From contig JAGEMR010000026.1 of NCBI GenBank assembly GCA_021030915.1, positions 124,001-188,000 on the forward strand: a DNA stretch of 64,000 bases, written 5' to 3'. Positions 47,522-60,087 of the stretch are shown one piece after another. The position numbers and the translations under genes are program-made. Source of the DNA: Astrothelium macrocarpum. Lineage: Eukaryota; Ascomycota; Dothideomycetes; Trypetheliales; Trypetheliaceae. Position 1 is the first letter of the stretch; each line of letters opens with the position of its first letter. The notes under the pieces were generated by a model. It saw only the letters and a program-made list of their open reading frames with translations, was not told where the DNA came from and did no database searches.

Positions 47522-50304
47522 TCACCTGAAGAAAGGATGCTTCATGGCATCTTCTGGCTTGATCCGTCTGTCTGGATAGAACTGCAGGCATTTATCCAGC
47601 AAATCATAAAAGGCATGATACTCTTTCCGATCATTGGAGGAAAGTGATTTTTCATCAACACCATCGTAGAGGCGACTCTTCAGGTCGCTACCGGCCTTCG
47701 CAATCTTCGTCAAAGGAGTCCACAAGCCCGTCTCACCACCCTGAATCCTGTTGTGCTTAATCACCAAGAACTCATCGACATCGTCATTGAAAGGAAAGGC
47801 AATTCTGCCATTCAAACTGATGCGAATGTCGTTGGCGCGCTTGAGTAGTCTCTTTGGAAGAGGTCCACGACATTCCATCATAGAGTAGAGCATAGCATTG
47901 TTGTGAGGTCCGCTGAAGAGGATGCTACCGGTGAAGATTTCGAAGAGAGTGCAACCGATGGACCACATGTCGATAGCGAAATCATACTTGAGGCCCAGGA
48001 TGAGCTCCGGAGCACGATAGAAGCGGCTGGCCAGGTAAGGTTTCGGTTCATTTGCATCCGCGTCCGACAGGTTGATGGCAGAACCAAGATCACAAATCTT
48101 GAGCTTATTGCGATCGCTGCTGAGTAGAATGTTATCTGGCTTGAGATCCGCATGCACCAGGTTAGCTTCTCGAAGCAGCTTCAGAGCAGCAAACATTTGA
48201 CGAGCATAGCGACGGACGATCGGTAGTGTGAGGCCAGTGTTACGACCGACCTTCTTGAGAAATGAGCGCAAGTCTGTGTCGAGATTTTCAAAGACCATGC
48301 ATAAGTGACCTTTGTGTTCAAAGGAGCGATCGAGGCGAACGATATGCTGATAGTCTCCTTCGTCTTTTTCTTTAAGTCGATTTAGAACATCGACCTCTGT
48401 CGCTGCCGCTTTCTTCATGGATTCATTATTGCGAATAATCTTGATAGCCACAAACTTCCTCGTGCGCTCATCGTAAGCCCGCACAACACCAGAAAACACT
48501 CCAGAGCCAAGGCGTTCCTTTACGGAATAACGCCTGTCAAGAAGCTCTCCCAACCAAATCTTGTAATAGCCGTCAGGCGTATCCCAATCGTCTAGCATGC
48601 CAGCACTTAGTTCTTGAGCAGCTCTGGTCGAAGCTTTCTGGACCTGATCATTGTCGTTGGCTGCAAACATATCATCGTCATCATCACTTTCAGCAAACAT
48701 GTCAAATTCAGCCGCAGACTTCTGCGACTTTGAATTTGAAGATACGTCCACGCTACCTTGAGTAGTGGAGGCATCGTTGGCATCTGCTTTGTTCTTTTTA
48801 TCAAGTCTAGCTGCAACAAAGTCTCCATGACGCTCCATGTCACGGAGCTTGTCTGCCTGCATATCTGCAGTAGGATCATAGTCAGCAGCAGATGGCTGGT
48901 GCGAATTATGATTACCATTTATTGCGGGTTCTCGAGTAAGCTCTGCGTCGTCTTCCACATTCAATTCTGCCGGTGATATGGATCTGCTGTCTTCGAGTTG
49001 AACGTTGGATGGATTTTCAGAGGGATCTGGAGGACAATCAGGCTTTGTAAAATACAGAACTTTATCAATTACTTACCTGTTCCTTGAACATGCATATTGA
49101 CAGCACCTACTGTAGGAGTGGTGAATCCTCTAAATGGACTATCACGAGCTGGTAGAGAAGTGGTGGAAGGAGAATTTGAAGTCTGAAGAGCGCCTGCTTG
49201 AGCAGCGGCAACTTCTGGCTGAGTGACATCAGATGCAGCATTAAGATTTACCTTTGCATCCTGCTCGGACGCCGCAGCTTTGGACGCATGCATCGCTATG
49301 ATCTGTTCCCTCCTCTTGCGGCGCTCCTCACGACTACGCTCAACCGAGGCCTCATTTTCGGCAGGCTCCTCGACAGTGACATGCTCTGTAACAGATTCAG
49401 TCACTTCCACGGACGTAGTTTGAGCTGGCAAAGTTTCTCTAGTGGCGAGGGTACTGCGCTGCCTGGATATGCTGTCAATATTCGAGTGTTCAGCGAAGGG
49501 AAGGAAGAATTACCTGTTATCTCGCTTTGAATTGGCCTGTAGATGTGAGATCTGGTAGGAATTGGATGAAGATCGCTCAGCATGTGACTTAGAAAGGTGA
49601 GGTCTGGTGGGGATATCCCCCCTATCGCTCACCAAGTTGCCCTTGTCTTCTTGCTTGATAACAAGACCTCTGCGAGCATCCCGTGAGTGCCGTTCATACG
49701 AGGCTCGAGAATCTCTAGGGATGTCCCTTTCACTATGGTCGCGAAGGCCTTCTCGTCGATGACGCTTCGGAGAGCGACTTCTGGCTCGGTAATGCCCACC
49801 ATCATCTTCAGTAGGGATGTAATTAGTAGCGTTACCAGGATCATCGAGATCGAAGTATCCTCCACTGCGAGGAGCTCCTCCGTAGCGACGATTATTGTGG
49901 CCTCGATCACCGTTGCGGCGTGAGCTTTGACGGGAGTTGGAATAGACATCGCGGCGGTCGTCGTCATCATATCTGTACTCGTGGCGATTGTATTCATTGC
50001 GATGATGGGAGCTATGATGAGAGTCGTTATAGTCGTCGCGATTGTGGTAGCTTCGACTGGAGTAACCGTATTCATTATAGCCATGAGAGTATGGGCGCGG
50101 CGATTCGAGGTATTCGTCATGGTGACGCTTTTCGCCCCGAGGAGGATAGTCACGATCGGACGCGCCATCCGATGTCCGGATGGGCGAAAGAGAAGCGGAC
50201 GAATTTCTGGTATTCGCGTTAATGTTGTTGTGATGATCATGGTGTTGTGCCGTAGTTGCCTTGGCCTCGCGTATCTCGCCTTCGGATTCAGATGAAGAAC
50301 TCAT
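47522..50304 (-). CDS. PRP4: Pre-mRNA splicing kinase Prp4 (PRPF4B family)
   Basis: Protein kinase that phosphorylates spliceosome components and is needed for spliceosome activation. Three exons, 50304-49514, 49462-49077 and 49026-47522, with 51- and 50-nt introns, give 893 residues. The N-terminus (MSSSSESEGEIREAK) leads into a long RS/RD-like region rich in Arg, Ser, Asp, His and Tyr. A linker holds the DDDDDMFAANDN acidic patch and the conserved MLDDWDTPDGYYKIWLGELL entry. The kinase domain has ERLGSGVFSGVVRAYD, FVAIKIIRNNE, VHADLKPDNILL and CDLGSAINLSD; the DLG in place of DFG and HAD in place of HRD are Prp4 hallmarks. It ends KHPFFR. The ATG at 50328 is an alternative start 8 codons upstream. 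In intron 2 the first AG would give an immediate stop; the second AG (49028-49027) restores frame. Confidence 0.95.
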
Positions 50305-50743
50305 TGTGCCGGATGACTGGTGGAACATGTGCCGGCCTTGGACAGTAAGCAAGTCGTTAGCCTTCTAATCTTGTGCTAGATTGAAGTTTTTGGTAAGAAG
50401 CCGAACCGGCAGTTTGTACCCTCTTCACGTTGTTGTTGGGCGCAATGACCAATTCATCAATGGCTTGGAAGGAGATTGCAACCGAAAGACAAATGATCAA
50501 GGATAGCAACTGGGAGAAGGTGGCTCAGAGTGTGGTAAGAACGATCAGAAGGTTGAGCGATTAAGTGCGGACGACACGGCACGTGATATGTAATTCTTGG
50601 ACGCCCGGTACATTCGTCGGCGCAGAGCCCCACATAGCATCTCGACCGCTGCTGAGCTGAATCCCGATATCGTTCTGCAATCTGAGACAGCAACTAATCT
50701 CCCGGAAGGCCAACATCTATTGAATCTTCAAACAATCGTCAAG
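50305..50743. promoter_or_regulatory. Bidirectional promoter PRP4/TMA7
   Basis: 439 bases lie between the divergent start codons of PRP4 (minus) and TMA7 (plus). It contains a CACGTGA at 50580-50586, 158 nt upstream of TMA7. Shared regulation is inferred from the spacing. Confidence 0.5.
50580..50586. promoter_or_regulatory. CACGTGA E-box-type element
   Basis: Lies between the divergent PRP4 and TMA7 genes. Candidate bHLH factor site; same core as upstream of SNF8, DPM1 and DEF1. Confidence 0.4.
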
Positions 50744-51188
50744 ATGCCCTCTGGTCAAGGCGGTGGGTGAAGCACCTCCCTCCCGGATCGCTCTTAGCTG
50801 ACACGCAGAGTCTAGCGGGAACAAATCCTATTCACAACAAGCAGAAGAAGAAGGTACAGAAAGAGGAAGACGAGGATGATCTTGCTTACAAGCAAAAGCA
50901 AGCTGCTGGTGAGTCTTGTGATTCACGTTATTTGCGCCGTGAAATTTTGGAGCGCAGGCAAAATATGAAAGAGAGACAACGGCTGGCGCTTCCTACTTTT
51001 TCCTTATCTACCCTTACTACTCTCTTCTCCCCCAACCTTTCGACCTGTCTTAGCTTTTGTTCATAGTCAAACTAATCATGGAGGTTTTGGTAGACAAGAA
51101 AGCCCTCGAAGAAATGAAGAAGAAGGCAGCAGGGAAAGGGCCGATGAATGCAGGCCAACAAGGAATCAAGAAGTCTGGCAAGAAATGA
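50744..51188 (+). CDS. TMA7: Translation machinery-associated protein Tma7
   Basis: Tiny, highly basic ribosome-associated protein (CCDC72 family). The C-terminus is diagnostic: AAGKGPMNAGQQGIKKSGKK. Three exons are needed: exon 1 begins MPSGQG at 50744, exon 2 ends at 50908, exon 3 is 51094-51188. The second intron (50909-51093) is 185 nt with a GTGAGT donor. The first intron is ambiguous: donor 50763 (GTGGGT) with acceptor ending at 50815 gives 68 residues; donor 50767 (GTGAAG) with acceptor ending at 50810 gives 71 residues and a GGG start. Both keep frame. Neither restores the usual KAKPLK segment, which is replaced by GTNPIHNKQKKK, so the N-terminal third is either divergent or mis-modelled. 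Yeast Tma7 is 64 residues. Confidence 0.88.
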
Positions 51189-51708
51189 AGTGAAGCAAGG
51201 CAGCTTGAAGTGCGGATTGGCGGGCTCAAGTTTCGGAGCTTCTTCGTTGCTTGTGAGTCTGTTGAACAAGCAAACATGTTGTGTAAGCATTACAAAGTGC
51301 ATAGACGGTGTTTAGGGGAATTGTAGGAGGTTATCGCTACACTGTAGGCCAAGCGTACAATTTTGAGCATGAAATTTTGATGTTTGAACTGAAAGCATCT
51401 CTTTGGGAAACTAAAGTAGCCTTGAATCGAAACGCTAATACAACCGATAATATCAAGGTTTGAACAGCTCATTGCCTGAAATGCCGGTAGCAACTGGGTA
51501 TCTCCTGCTACGACGAAGGAACACAAAATCAAGTCTAATTCGTTCAACAGCAGCAACAAACAGCAATGCGTGAGAAACCCCCAATATAGACCGACACCAT
51601 ACATATCTTGTACACCCTGTGCACACCAAGTCCACCATAGTTCAGTCCCTGACCCAACCAATCACTCCAGGTACACCATAGAAGCCCTACAGCCTTAACA
51701 GTCTTCTC
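51189..51708. other. Convergent spacer downstream of TMA7
   Basis: 3' flanks of TMA7 and of the coiled-coil protein gene. The open frames have no recognisable product. Confidence 0.5.
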
Positions 51709-53817
51709 TTAAAGCGCAATTCTCCGTACCCATAACGTTGTCTCTTCCCCATCATCCCTCTTCTTCCATGCACGATGTAGCCTTAGCCCGACATCATGCT
51801 CCTCTCTACGTATCTCCTCCGCCTGTGTCTTTAGCGTCTTGATCCGTCGCTCGATCTCTCGCTGTGCTCGTAAGTCGTATTGGAGGGGGTTGCGATGTTG
51901 TGGGGATTCGAGATCGCTGACGAGCTTTTCGATGTTGAACCGACGTCGTTCAAGGTCATCAGACTGCTGCTGAAGCATACTGACCAGGTCTTTGCCTTGA
52001 ATCTCGGGTGGTGAGAGCGGCAGAGCCTTCACGTTGAAAACCTTGCCCACGTCGCTATCAAGGTGAGGTTTGGGTGGCGTTGAAAGGGACACTTCTCTGG
52101 ACGGTACTGGCTTCCGACCAACGACACCAGATGACGGGACGGGACGGCTGCGACCCAAAATACCACCAGGTACAGAAGGTATAGGAGGTGTTGTTCGAGC
52201 AGGTGGACTTGGGGGCGTATTGAATTCTCCGCTTACCTTGGGTATGGGCGGCGGAGGACTTGGAGGAGGACTTTGTTGCTGATAAGTAGTACCGGTTGCA
52301 TGGGTAGACCAACTGAAGCGACTTGATGGCGGACCATTATCACGGTACATGTCAACAACCCTAGGCTCGATGCTGGATTGCCTTGTTGGGAACGTCATGG
52401 ATTCTTTAGAATTTGCTGTATTATTAGCTGTGCTTCTATCTTGATTGGTATTGGGAGTGATAGGGCTTGGGTAAGCCGCAGATGATTTTGAGTGGATAGG
52501 TGTTGACGTAAAGTGTGGGTTTGTAGGACTGGTGATTTTCAATGGTACCACAGGTTTGATGTCGTCGTCTTCATCTTCTTTGACCAATGGCGATGATACA
52601 AATCGAGTATCAGTATCTCGAACTGATTTGTTCTGTGATGATCCTGCATTCTCTCTGGGCGAGACAGGATTGCTTTTGACAGGGGTTGTTGTTTGAGAGC
52701 CGCTAGGCCTTCTTTGCTTTTGCGGTGGAATTGACAAAGGTGCTGTAATAGGCAACGGCTTGTCACGGATGGGCTTGTCACGCGGGCGCTCAACCAACTG
52801 CTGCCGTCCGCTGGCTCCTTTCCAAGGCGGTCGCGTGTCACCAAAACCTTGCGAATTGCCTCCCAATCTGGCAGCTCGTTCCTTGATAGAATTTTTCATA
52901 TTCGGACCCGATGGATTGGACGAGTTTGAAGCTGGTGACCCGTACGAGACCTCAAATGCGCCGGGACGCACTTGTCCAGACCTTCCACTGTCCTTGGTTG
53001 TTGGTTCCCCTGACCAATCATCCCATTTGGTAGCATTTTTATTGTCTGTTGGGGTCTGCTTGCGAATGGGGATACGGCTGGATTTAGCCTTGGATGCCGA
53101 GCCGGTCGAATCTACTGGAGACACTGGCGATCTATCCCCTGGATCTTCGGAAGGGGGGCGACTGCTGGGTTCAGAGACATTGACGGAGATTGGCCGGACT
53201 GTAGACTCTGGAGGGGCGAACTTGTGATTGTTGAATTCGGGGGACGGTTGAGAATATACGGAAGAAGGTGCCATGGACGTACGGTGTGAATTCAACGGAC
53301 CTGATTCTCTGGGTGCCAGAGAGCGACTGCGTAGATAAAAGTTAGCGTAGACCTTGGATTTTGCTCGCTTCGAATCCATGAAGATTGACAGATGAAATGT
53401 TTGGTGTTCAAGGGTTTATTGACGCGGCGGTTTCATGGCGAAGGGTACAAGACGTTGATCATACAACTGCATTCCGTGTGGCGACTCTAAAGTGATTGCA
53501 CCAAACGAAAGCGGCAATCACTCTTTTAACAAGAAAAGGCAAGTGCGTAGGCTGCGGGGATGCTGTTCGTAGCGTGGGACTTACAACGGGAGAGAGGGAA
53601 GTTCGGCCAATCCATCCTTGCTGCTACCATTTCGTTGCACTTGCGGACGTTGACTATTGTTGGCCGTGACGCTGACTTGATAGCTGGAGTTTTGGACATC
53701 GGAAACATTTGGCATTTTATCCCAAGGGCCATCTTGATAGGTGGTCTCTATCAGTCGGGGTGGTCCAATGGTAGGCTCCTTGTTTCCTTGCGCTCGATTT
53801 TGCAATCGCTTCCACAT
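51709..53817 (-). CDS. Disordered protein with C-terminal coiled coil, unknown function
   Basis: Two exons, 53817-53585 and 53326-51709, code for 616 residues. Exon 1 starts MWKRLQNRAQGNKEP and contains GPWDKMPNVSDVQNSSYQVS; it ends at a GTAAGT donor. The 258-nt intron ends with a textbook GCTAAC branch point and CGCAG acceptor, and the join is in phase (SLP-F-RSLAPRES). An ATG inside the intron (53379) opens the same frame and could mislead gene callers. The middle is Pro/Ser/Thr-rich with short acidic and proline tracts (SPPPSPPPPIPK), suggesting SH3 or WW partners. Residues from about 525 onward form a charged coiled coil (MLQQQSDDLERRRFNIEKLV; REIERRIKTLKTQAEEIRRE). No named family recognised. 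A scaffold or cytoskeletal role would be only a guess. Confidence 0.75.
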
Positions 53818-54513
53818 TTTGATATCTCAGTGATAATGTGGAAACTGGGAGGATGTCTGGTCATGATAAGTGTCTGCAGCGGACGTGATCAGCCCAAACG
53901 GTCGGCAGTAGCAAACTCATTTCGTGTGATGAAAATCATAGGCAGGCAAACAAATTCCCGTGCAGTTCGTCACGCTCGGTTGTCGCGACATTTGTCGGAG
54001 AGTTTGCAGACCAGGGTCGAGACTCCGTCTTATGTGGTGTTTCAAACACAGAGGGAGCCGCGTTTCACCTTCACCGGCGCGTGGACATTGGGCTTGCATG
54101 AACGGATTGTGTCTACAAGACGGCGCGTCCTTACCTAATAAGCACGAGAATTGACTAGCACTAGCATGTAGAGGTCATGCTGGCTGAACGAAGCATAAGG
54201 TGTTGTTATTTTAGGAGATGATGCCGTATGTTGCGCACATGAGGGTTGTCAATCTATCCACCATGGCGGTGATAAAACGATATAGAACAAGGTAAGAAGA
54301 AAATCAGCGAATCTGCTTTTTTAAAGTTTATTAAAGGGGGTGATGTATCTGCAGGTCACACCAACGCGAGCATCCGAAGGGTTCGAGGTCGAGACGAACT
54401 GCAGCCACCTTCCGACCCGATTCGGACACTCTCCACTTTGGAGGGGCTTATGGCTGATCCATCTTCCGAGCTGAACTGACACTGCTCAAGCCTCAACAAA
54501 CTCGACTCAAAAG
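53818..54513. promoter_or_regulatory. Divergent promoter region, coiled-coil gene/DAP1
   Basis: 696 bases between divergent start codons. Contains only short open frames; I see no clear TATA box or other strong element. Confidence 0.4.
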
Positions 54514-55138
54514 ATGGCAGAAAGTAAGTGAAACAATTCTTTGCTTCTTTTAAAACTAATAATGGAAAAGGCGATATACCGACCCAGCCTTCAGCCACAG
54601 AAGCGTACGTACCCAGCAAGCATAGTTTAATGACGAACCTCAAGCTCACGAGCTATACGATAGGCTTCCCATCTTCACTCCTCTTAACTTGATCCTGTTA
54701 TCTTTCCTCGGAATCATCATCTACACTCGTCTCCGGCCAAAGGCTCCGGCTATACTACCCAAAGCTCCTCCACCTACCGTATTCCGTACCTTTACGCCTC
54801 CCGAACTACTTCCGTATAATGGCACCAATAACATGCCCGTCTACTTGGCTGTGCGTGGCAAGATATTTGACGTGACTCCGGGCCGAAATTTCTACGGTCC
54901 CGGTGGTCCGTATGAAAACTTTGCTGGAAGGGATGCGAGCCGGGGTCTGGCATGTCAGAGCTTTGATGAGGACATGTTGACCAAGGATCTGCAGGGTCCA
55001 TTAGACACCTTGAGCGATCTAGGGCGGGAGGAAATGGAGTCTTTGCAAGGCTGGGAGGAGAGGTTCAACGATAAATATCTAGTCATTGGCGAACTGGTGC
55101 CGGTAGGAAGTGAAAAGGCAAAGAATGCAAAGGTATAG
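54514..55138 (+). CDS. DAP1: Dap1, cytochrome b5-like heme protein (MAPR family)
   Basis: Membrane-associated progesterone receptor-type protein that binds heme and supports cytochrome P450 steps of ergosterol synthesis. Three exons, 54514-54523 (10 nt), 54571-54604 (34 nt) and 54664-55138, give 172 residues. Splicing builds MAESDIPTQPSATEA, then LPIFTPLNLILLSFLGIIIY, a single N-terminal membrane anchor. The cytochrome b5-like domain follows: FTPPELLPYNGTNNMPVYLA, GKIFDVTPGRNFYGPGGPYE, NFAGRDASRGLA. The tyrosines of the NFYGPGGPYENFAG motif are the family's heme-ligand region, in place of the cytochrome b5 histidines. Very short 5' exons separated by 47- and 59-nt introns would be missed by simple open-frame searches. 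Confidence 0.94.
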
Positions 55139-57636
<2,498 letters not shown>

Positions 57637-58035
57637 TGGGGAAATCAATCTATTGGGACGGGCGTATTGGTGTTTCCTGGCATTCAAAAAGACCTGGGAG
57701 GATGATTGTAGCAGATCTCGCTTGCAGTTAATCATGCAAGACAGAAACTATAATTCGATTAGGTGTAAGGTGAAAAGAGTCGATGAGTCAAAACCATAGC
57801 CACAAATCGAAAATTCTCATCTTTCTGTTATTGAAAGGTCGGGACAAACCAACATAATCTATCAAATCTCATTCAGATTAAGGTATTGACTGCGCTATCA
57901 TTCGGGGTCCACTTTACTTGAATCCCCCACGCGTCTTTCCCACTGAAACCTTTCCCAAGCATGAGTGTCTAACATCCTCTCGCCCACAACCGGGCTTAAC
58001 TCTTTCCAAATCACACTCACCACCATCAAACAACC
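57637..58035. other. Spacer between DPM1 and the downstream tandem gene
   Basis: DPM1 3' flank and promoter of the next plus-strand gene, with a C-rich leader in the last 70 bases. Nothing else seen. Confidence 0.5.
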
Positions 58036-59109
58036 ATGGCTAGAACTCCCAAATCCCAATCCTTCGCCCCATCAACCTCCAAAACCATCACCACCGCCTC
58101 CATCCCCTCCCCCTTCTGCGCCGCGCCTTCCAGCCTCCACCCCTTCCTCGCCACTCTCGACCCCACCAAAGTCTACATCATCCACCTCGACCGCCATCCA
58201 CGCCCATTCAAGCAACAAGTCTTCGCGGTCCCCGTCTTCCTCAACCTCCTCATCGCCGTCCTGCTCCTCTGGCGCACGACGCACGCGGTGCCGACGTACT
58301 TGGGCATCGCCGCGTCCGCGCTCGGCCACTACAACGTCTACACCATCGACGTCGCGTACACGCCGTCGGCGCGGCTGCTGCGCATCATCGGCGGGCGCGC
58401 CGTCATGTTCCTGCTCGACTGGGCGCTGGTGCGGTTCGTGGTGCCGTGGCCCGTGACGTTCGTGCTGGAGCGGCCGGACAACCCCGTGTCGTGGCGTTGG
58501 AAGTGCGGCTTCCGCGAGCGCGAGGTGTATGTCCGGGTGTCGAGGAATTGGGGGGTGGAAGAGCTGGTGGGGGAGGGCCGGAAGGATGGGAAGGAGGATA
58601 TGAATGGGGTGTGTTGGAGAGAGAGGGTGATGCCCGCGGTGGATAGGGCGTATGTGAGGGGGAAGACGGGGTATATGATGATGGATGGGAATTGGGATTT
58701 GGATTTTGGGGCGATGGTGAGAGCGACGAAGATGATGGATGAGGGGAAGGTCGAGCACGAGCGGTTCGAGAAGAGTTTGTTGTGCTATGGAGGGCCGCAG
58801 ATTGGATGGCTTGTGTGGGAGGTGTGGAAGCTGGACGAAGAGCAAGGCATTGGTCAAGAAGAGGCGAGGAAGAATGTTGTGGCATTCAAAGATCGATTGA
58901 CGGCCATGGGGAAGGAAAGTCTTTTTTTCAGATGGATCGAGATTGTGCAGTACGAAAGCAGCCAGCCGGGAGGCTTCACCGAGCCAAGACAGGTTGCCAC
59001 ACTCACAAAGGCAAGAGAGCTGTTTCAGGAGCACGGTATTGACTTTGATGAATTCGTTGGAGATGTCGGAGGGAAAGAGAGATTGCCTGGAATGGAAGCT
59101 CAAGAATGA
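58036..59109 (+). CDS. Membrane-associated fungal protein of unknown function
   Basis: Single exon, 357 residues. The N-terminus is Ser/Pro/Thr-rich. Two or more hydrophobic segments follow (VFAVPVFLNLLIAVLLLW, about residues 63-80, and IIGGRAVMFLLDWALVRFVV, about 117-136), then a soluble Glu/Lys/Trp-rich C-terminal half (WRWKCGFREREVYVRVSRNW; QIGWLVWEVWKLDEEQ; LFQEHGIDFDEFVGD). I do not recognise a named domain. Codon use is striking: the first 180 codons are C/G-rich (GC-ending codons dominate), after which the coding strand turns strongly purine-rich. A 356-codon antisense frame across the gene is a by-product of this composition. The protein is complete, with a good start context. Confidence 0.75.
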   Translation: MARTPKSQSFAPSTSKTITTASIPSPFCAAPSSLHPFLATLDPTKVYIIHLDRHPRPFKQQVFAVPVFLNLLIAVLLLWRTTHAVPTYLGIAASALGHYNVYTIDVAYTPSARLLRIIGGRAVMFLLDWALVRFVVPWPVTFVLERPDNPVSWRWKCGFREREVYVRVSRNWGVEELVGEGRKDGKEDMNGVCWRERVMPAVDRAYVRGKTGYMMMDGNWDLDFGAMVRATKMMDEGKVEHERFEKSLLCYGGPQIGWLVWEVWKLDEEQGIGQEEARKNVVAFKDRLTAMGKESLFFRWIEIVQYESSQPGGFTEPRQVATLTKARELFQEHGIDFDEFVGDVGGKERLPGMEAQE

Positions 59110-60087
59110 TACAGTGAGGCACTGACGAAAGTCACAATCCAAAATTTACTCAGTTAAACGAGGAAAGGGTGGCTATACTATGACTTTGGCTGGTTCTATG
59201 GAGGCCTGATCATGCGTTGCATGACATGAAATGAATTCTGAAAAAAGATTAGAGCTCAAAGTTTTCTGACTGTTGCTCTGGCCTCGTGCGCTTCCTATCT
59301 TGGGACTGTCTACAAATGGTATCACGACTGTACCTATTTATCTCTTGAGCTACGGTCATTGCGGACGTTTGTAGAAGGACATCATGAACCGTCTGTACTA
59401 TTTTCGGCCCCTCTTATTTCAGAGCTACCGGGCTGATGGCAATGTAAACTGTGTATTCTTGCAAGCAACACACGAGGTCGATCAGGATGTCTACATCAGC
59501 GGAGCGAGATGGGTATAAAAGATGGCTTCAAGTGCAAGTGGGATGGGTATGGGAGAGAGAATGTGTGTGAGAGAGAGTGAGGCTGCACGCATAGCATACG
59601 ATGACGTAGACATCCATGGGTCGAAAGGATATCCACTGAAATCTGGAGAATTGCATTGAATCCCTATCCTATGCATCAATTTATTCCAGTGTCTTATCTT
59701 GATCTTAGCAAAGAAGACATGAAGAGCATTCCAACGCAATGCTCTTTTTGATCATCTTCCAAAACCCCATAGTACAGCCCTCCCTGCCATAATGATCGCA
59801 GGATTTTTAGAATAGCCTGCGCCATAACGAGCAGAAGTCCTTGTCGAAGGAAAAAATAAGTGGGAAGGAGAAAAGATGGATAGAAGTCTCGAGGAGAGAG
59901 GAGAGACCAACACAAGAAAAAGCGTCGAGGAAATCAGAAGAACTCCCATCATAATACAATCAATCTTTTACCCTCTCTGCTTGAAGTCTGCTGACAAATA
60001 GGAGCGACAAGTGTGCAATGGAAGTGTTTCAAAACGACTCTGTGACAGTGCACACGAGCACATAGAATGACTAGATATTATGCGGAT
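59110..60087. other. Convergent spacer before DEF1
   Basis: 3' flanks of the preceding gene and of DEF1. Contains a consensus TATAAAAG at 59514-59521 (plus) followed by a GA/GT-rich stretch (59550-59580) but no plus-strand gene. Nothing else recognised. Confidence 0.45.

Noticed and set aside
53327..53379. ATG at 53379 as start of the coiled-coil protein
   Set aside because: It lies inside a strongly defined intron; the upstream exon 53817-53585 joins in phase and encodes conserved-looking sequence.
58072..59142. 356-codon antisense open frame
   Set aside because: Antisense to the 58036-59109 gene. It exists because of the GC-then-purine-rich composition; its protein is His/Pro/Arg low complexity.
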